From NCBI GenBank assembly GCA_003567615.1, contig PWZC01000064.1, positions 1-6,162 of the forward strand: a stretch of 6,162 nucleotides of DNA, written 5' to 3'. Made by a program: the position numbers and the translations under genes. This document shows, one piece after another, positions 5,909 to 6,162 of the stretch (positions are counted from its first letter, which is position 1; each line of letters begins with the position of its first letter). This DNA is from Gemmatimonadota bacterium. Lineage in GTDB: Bacteria > Gemmatimonadota > Gemmatimonadetes > Longimicrobiales > Gaopeijiaceae. The notes under the pieces were generated by a model. The model searched no databases. It was not told where the DNA came from and worked only from the letters and a program-made list of their open reading frames with translations.

Positions 5909-6162
5909 CTAGGCGAACAGGTTCACCATGGGGATCAGCACCAGGAGGAAGACCACCGACATGGCCGTCCCGGCCTTCAGGAAATCCTTCACAGCGTAGC
6001 CCCCGGGACCCATGAGGAGGGCGTTCACCTGATGCGTGGGAAGGAGGAAGGCGTTGGAGGCGGCCAGCGCCACGATGAGCCCGAACTGGGCCGGATCCGC
6101 TCCCACCCCCAGTGCCACGTTGGCGGCCAGGGGTACAAGGAGGACAGTGGCGCCCACATTGG
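5909..6162 (-). CDS. SLC13/DASS-type permease, C-terminal fragment (runs off the right edge)
   Basis: Only the last 83 residues are in the window; the frame continues past base 6162, so the start is not seen. The visible part has NVGATVLLVPLAANVA, then VALAASNAFLLPTHQVNALL, then MGPGGY and DFLKAGTAM, and a last hydrophobic helix ending in VNLFA. This is the C-terminal repeat of the divalent anion:sodium symporter superfamily, where the SNT-type loop (here S-N-A) forms part of the substrate and sodium site. Substrates in the family include dicarboxylates, citrate and sulfate; which one applies cannot be told from this piece. It lies 117 bp upstream of DUF4282 on the same strand, with a repeat-bearing gap between, so it may be a separate transcript. 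Confidence 0.85.
   Translation of the reverse strand, partial: NVGATVLLVPLAANVALGVGADPAQFGLIVALAASNAFLLPTHQVNALLMGPGGYAVKDFLKAGTAMSVVFLLVLIPMVNLFA

Overview
The window is GC-rich bacterial chromosomal DNA (GC content judged by eye, not counted). The codon use, a monofunctional proline dehydrogenase, a DUF4282 membrane protein and an XPB-Bax1 repair pair would suit a Gemmatimonadota-like or similar high-GC environmental bacterium. That placement is inference and there is no rRNA or marker gene here to settle it. No CRISPR array, tRNA or rRNA was seen.

Left part (1-626, minus strand): the N-terminal 208 codons of an IS1595-type transposase-like protein, running off the left edge. It keeps the zinc ribbon and the helix-turn-helix. 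A low-complexity, tandem-repeat-encoded linker follows, and the segment where the first catalytic Asp should lie reads G-V-M-G. It looks like a degenerate or repurposed transposase. Positions 627-1669 form a long divergent intergenic region with no convincing gene. It holds a hairpin, a putative G-quadruplex, a 16-nt tandem duplication and an 11-unit array of 14-nt repeats just upstream of the next gene.

Middle (1670-2617, plus strand): a complete monofunctional proline dehydrogenase of about 315 aa with a strong Shine-Dalgarno. It is followed at once by a G-tract cluster in the short convergent gap.

Right part (2709-6162, minus strand): in transcription order, the C-terminal end of an SLC13-type permease, a DUF4282 two-helix membrane protein, an XPB-family helicase and a DUF790/Bax1-type nuclease. 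The helicase and nuclease genes overlap as TGATG and are very probably translated together as a helicase-nuclease DNA repair module, as in archaea. DUF4282 lies only 24 nt upstream of the helicase and is likely cotranscribed. The 117-bp gap before DUF4282 carries a 20-nt tandem repeat and a perfect 12-bp palindrome beside a weak -10 box, making it the likely control region of the three-gene unit.

The most notable points are the bacterial XPB-Bax1 operon with a membrane protein at its head, the inactive-looking transposase gene, and four unrelated-length short tandem repeats in 6 kb, two of which share a GGACGG-YYYAC core.
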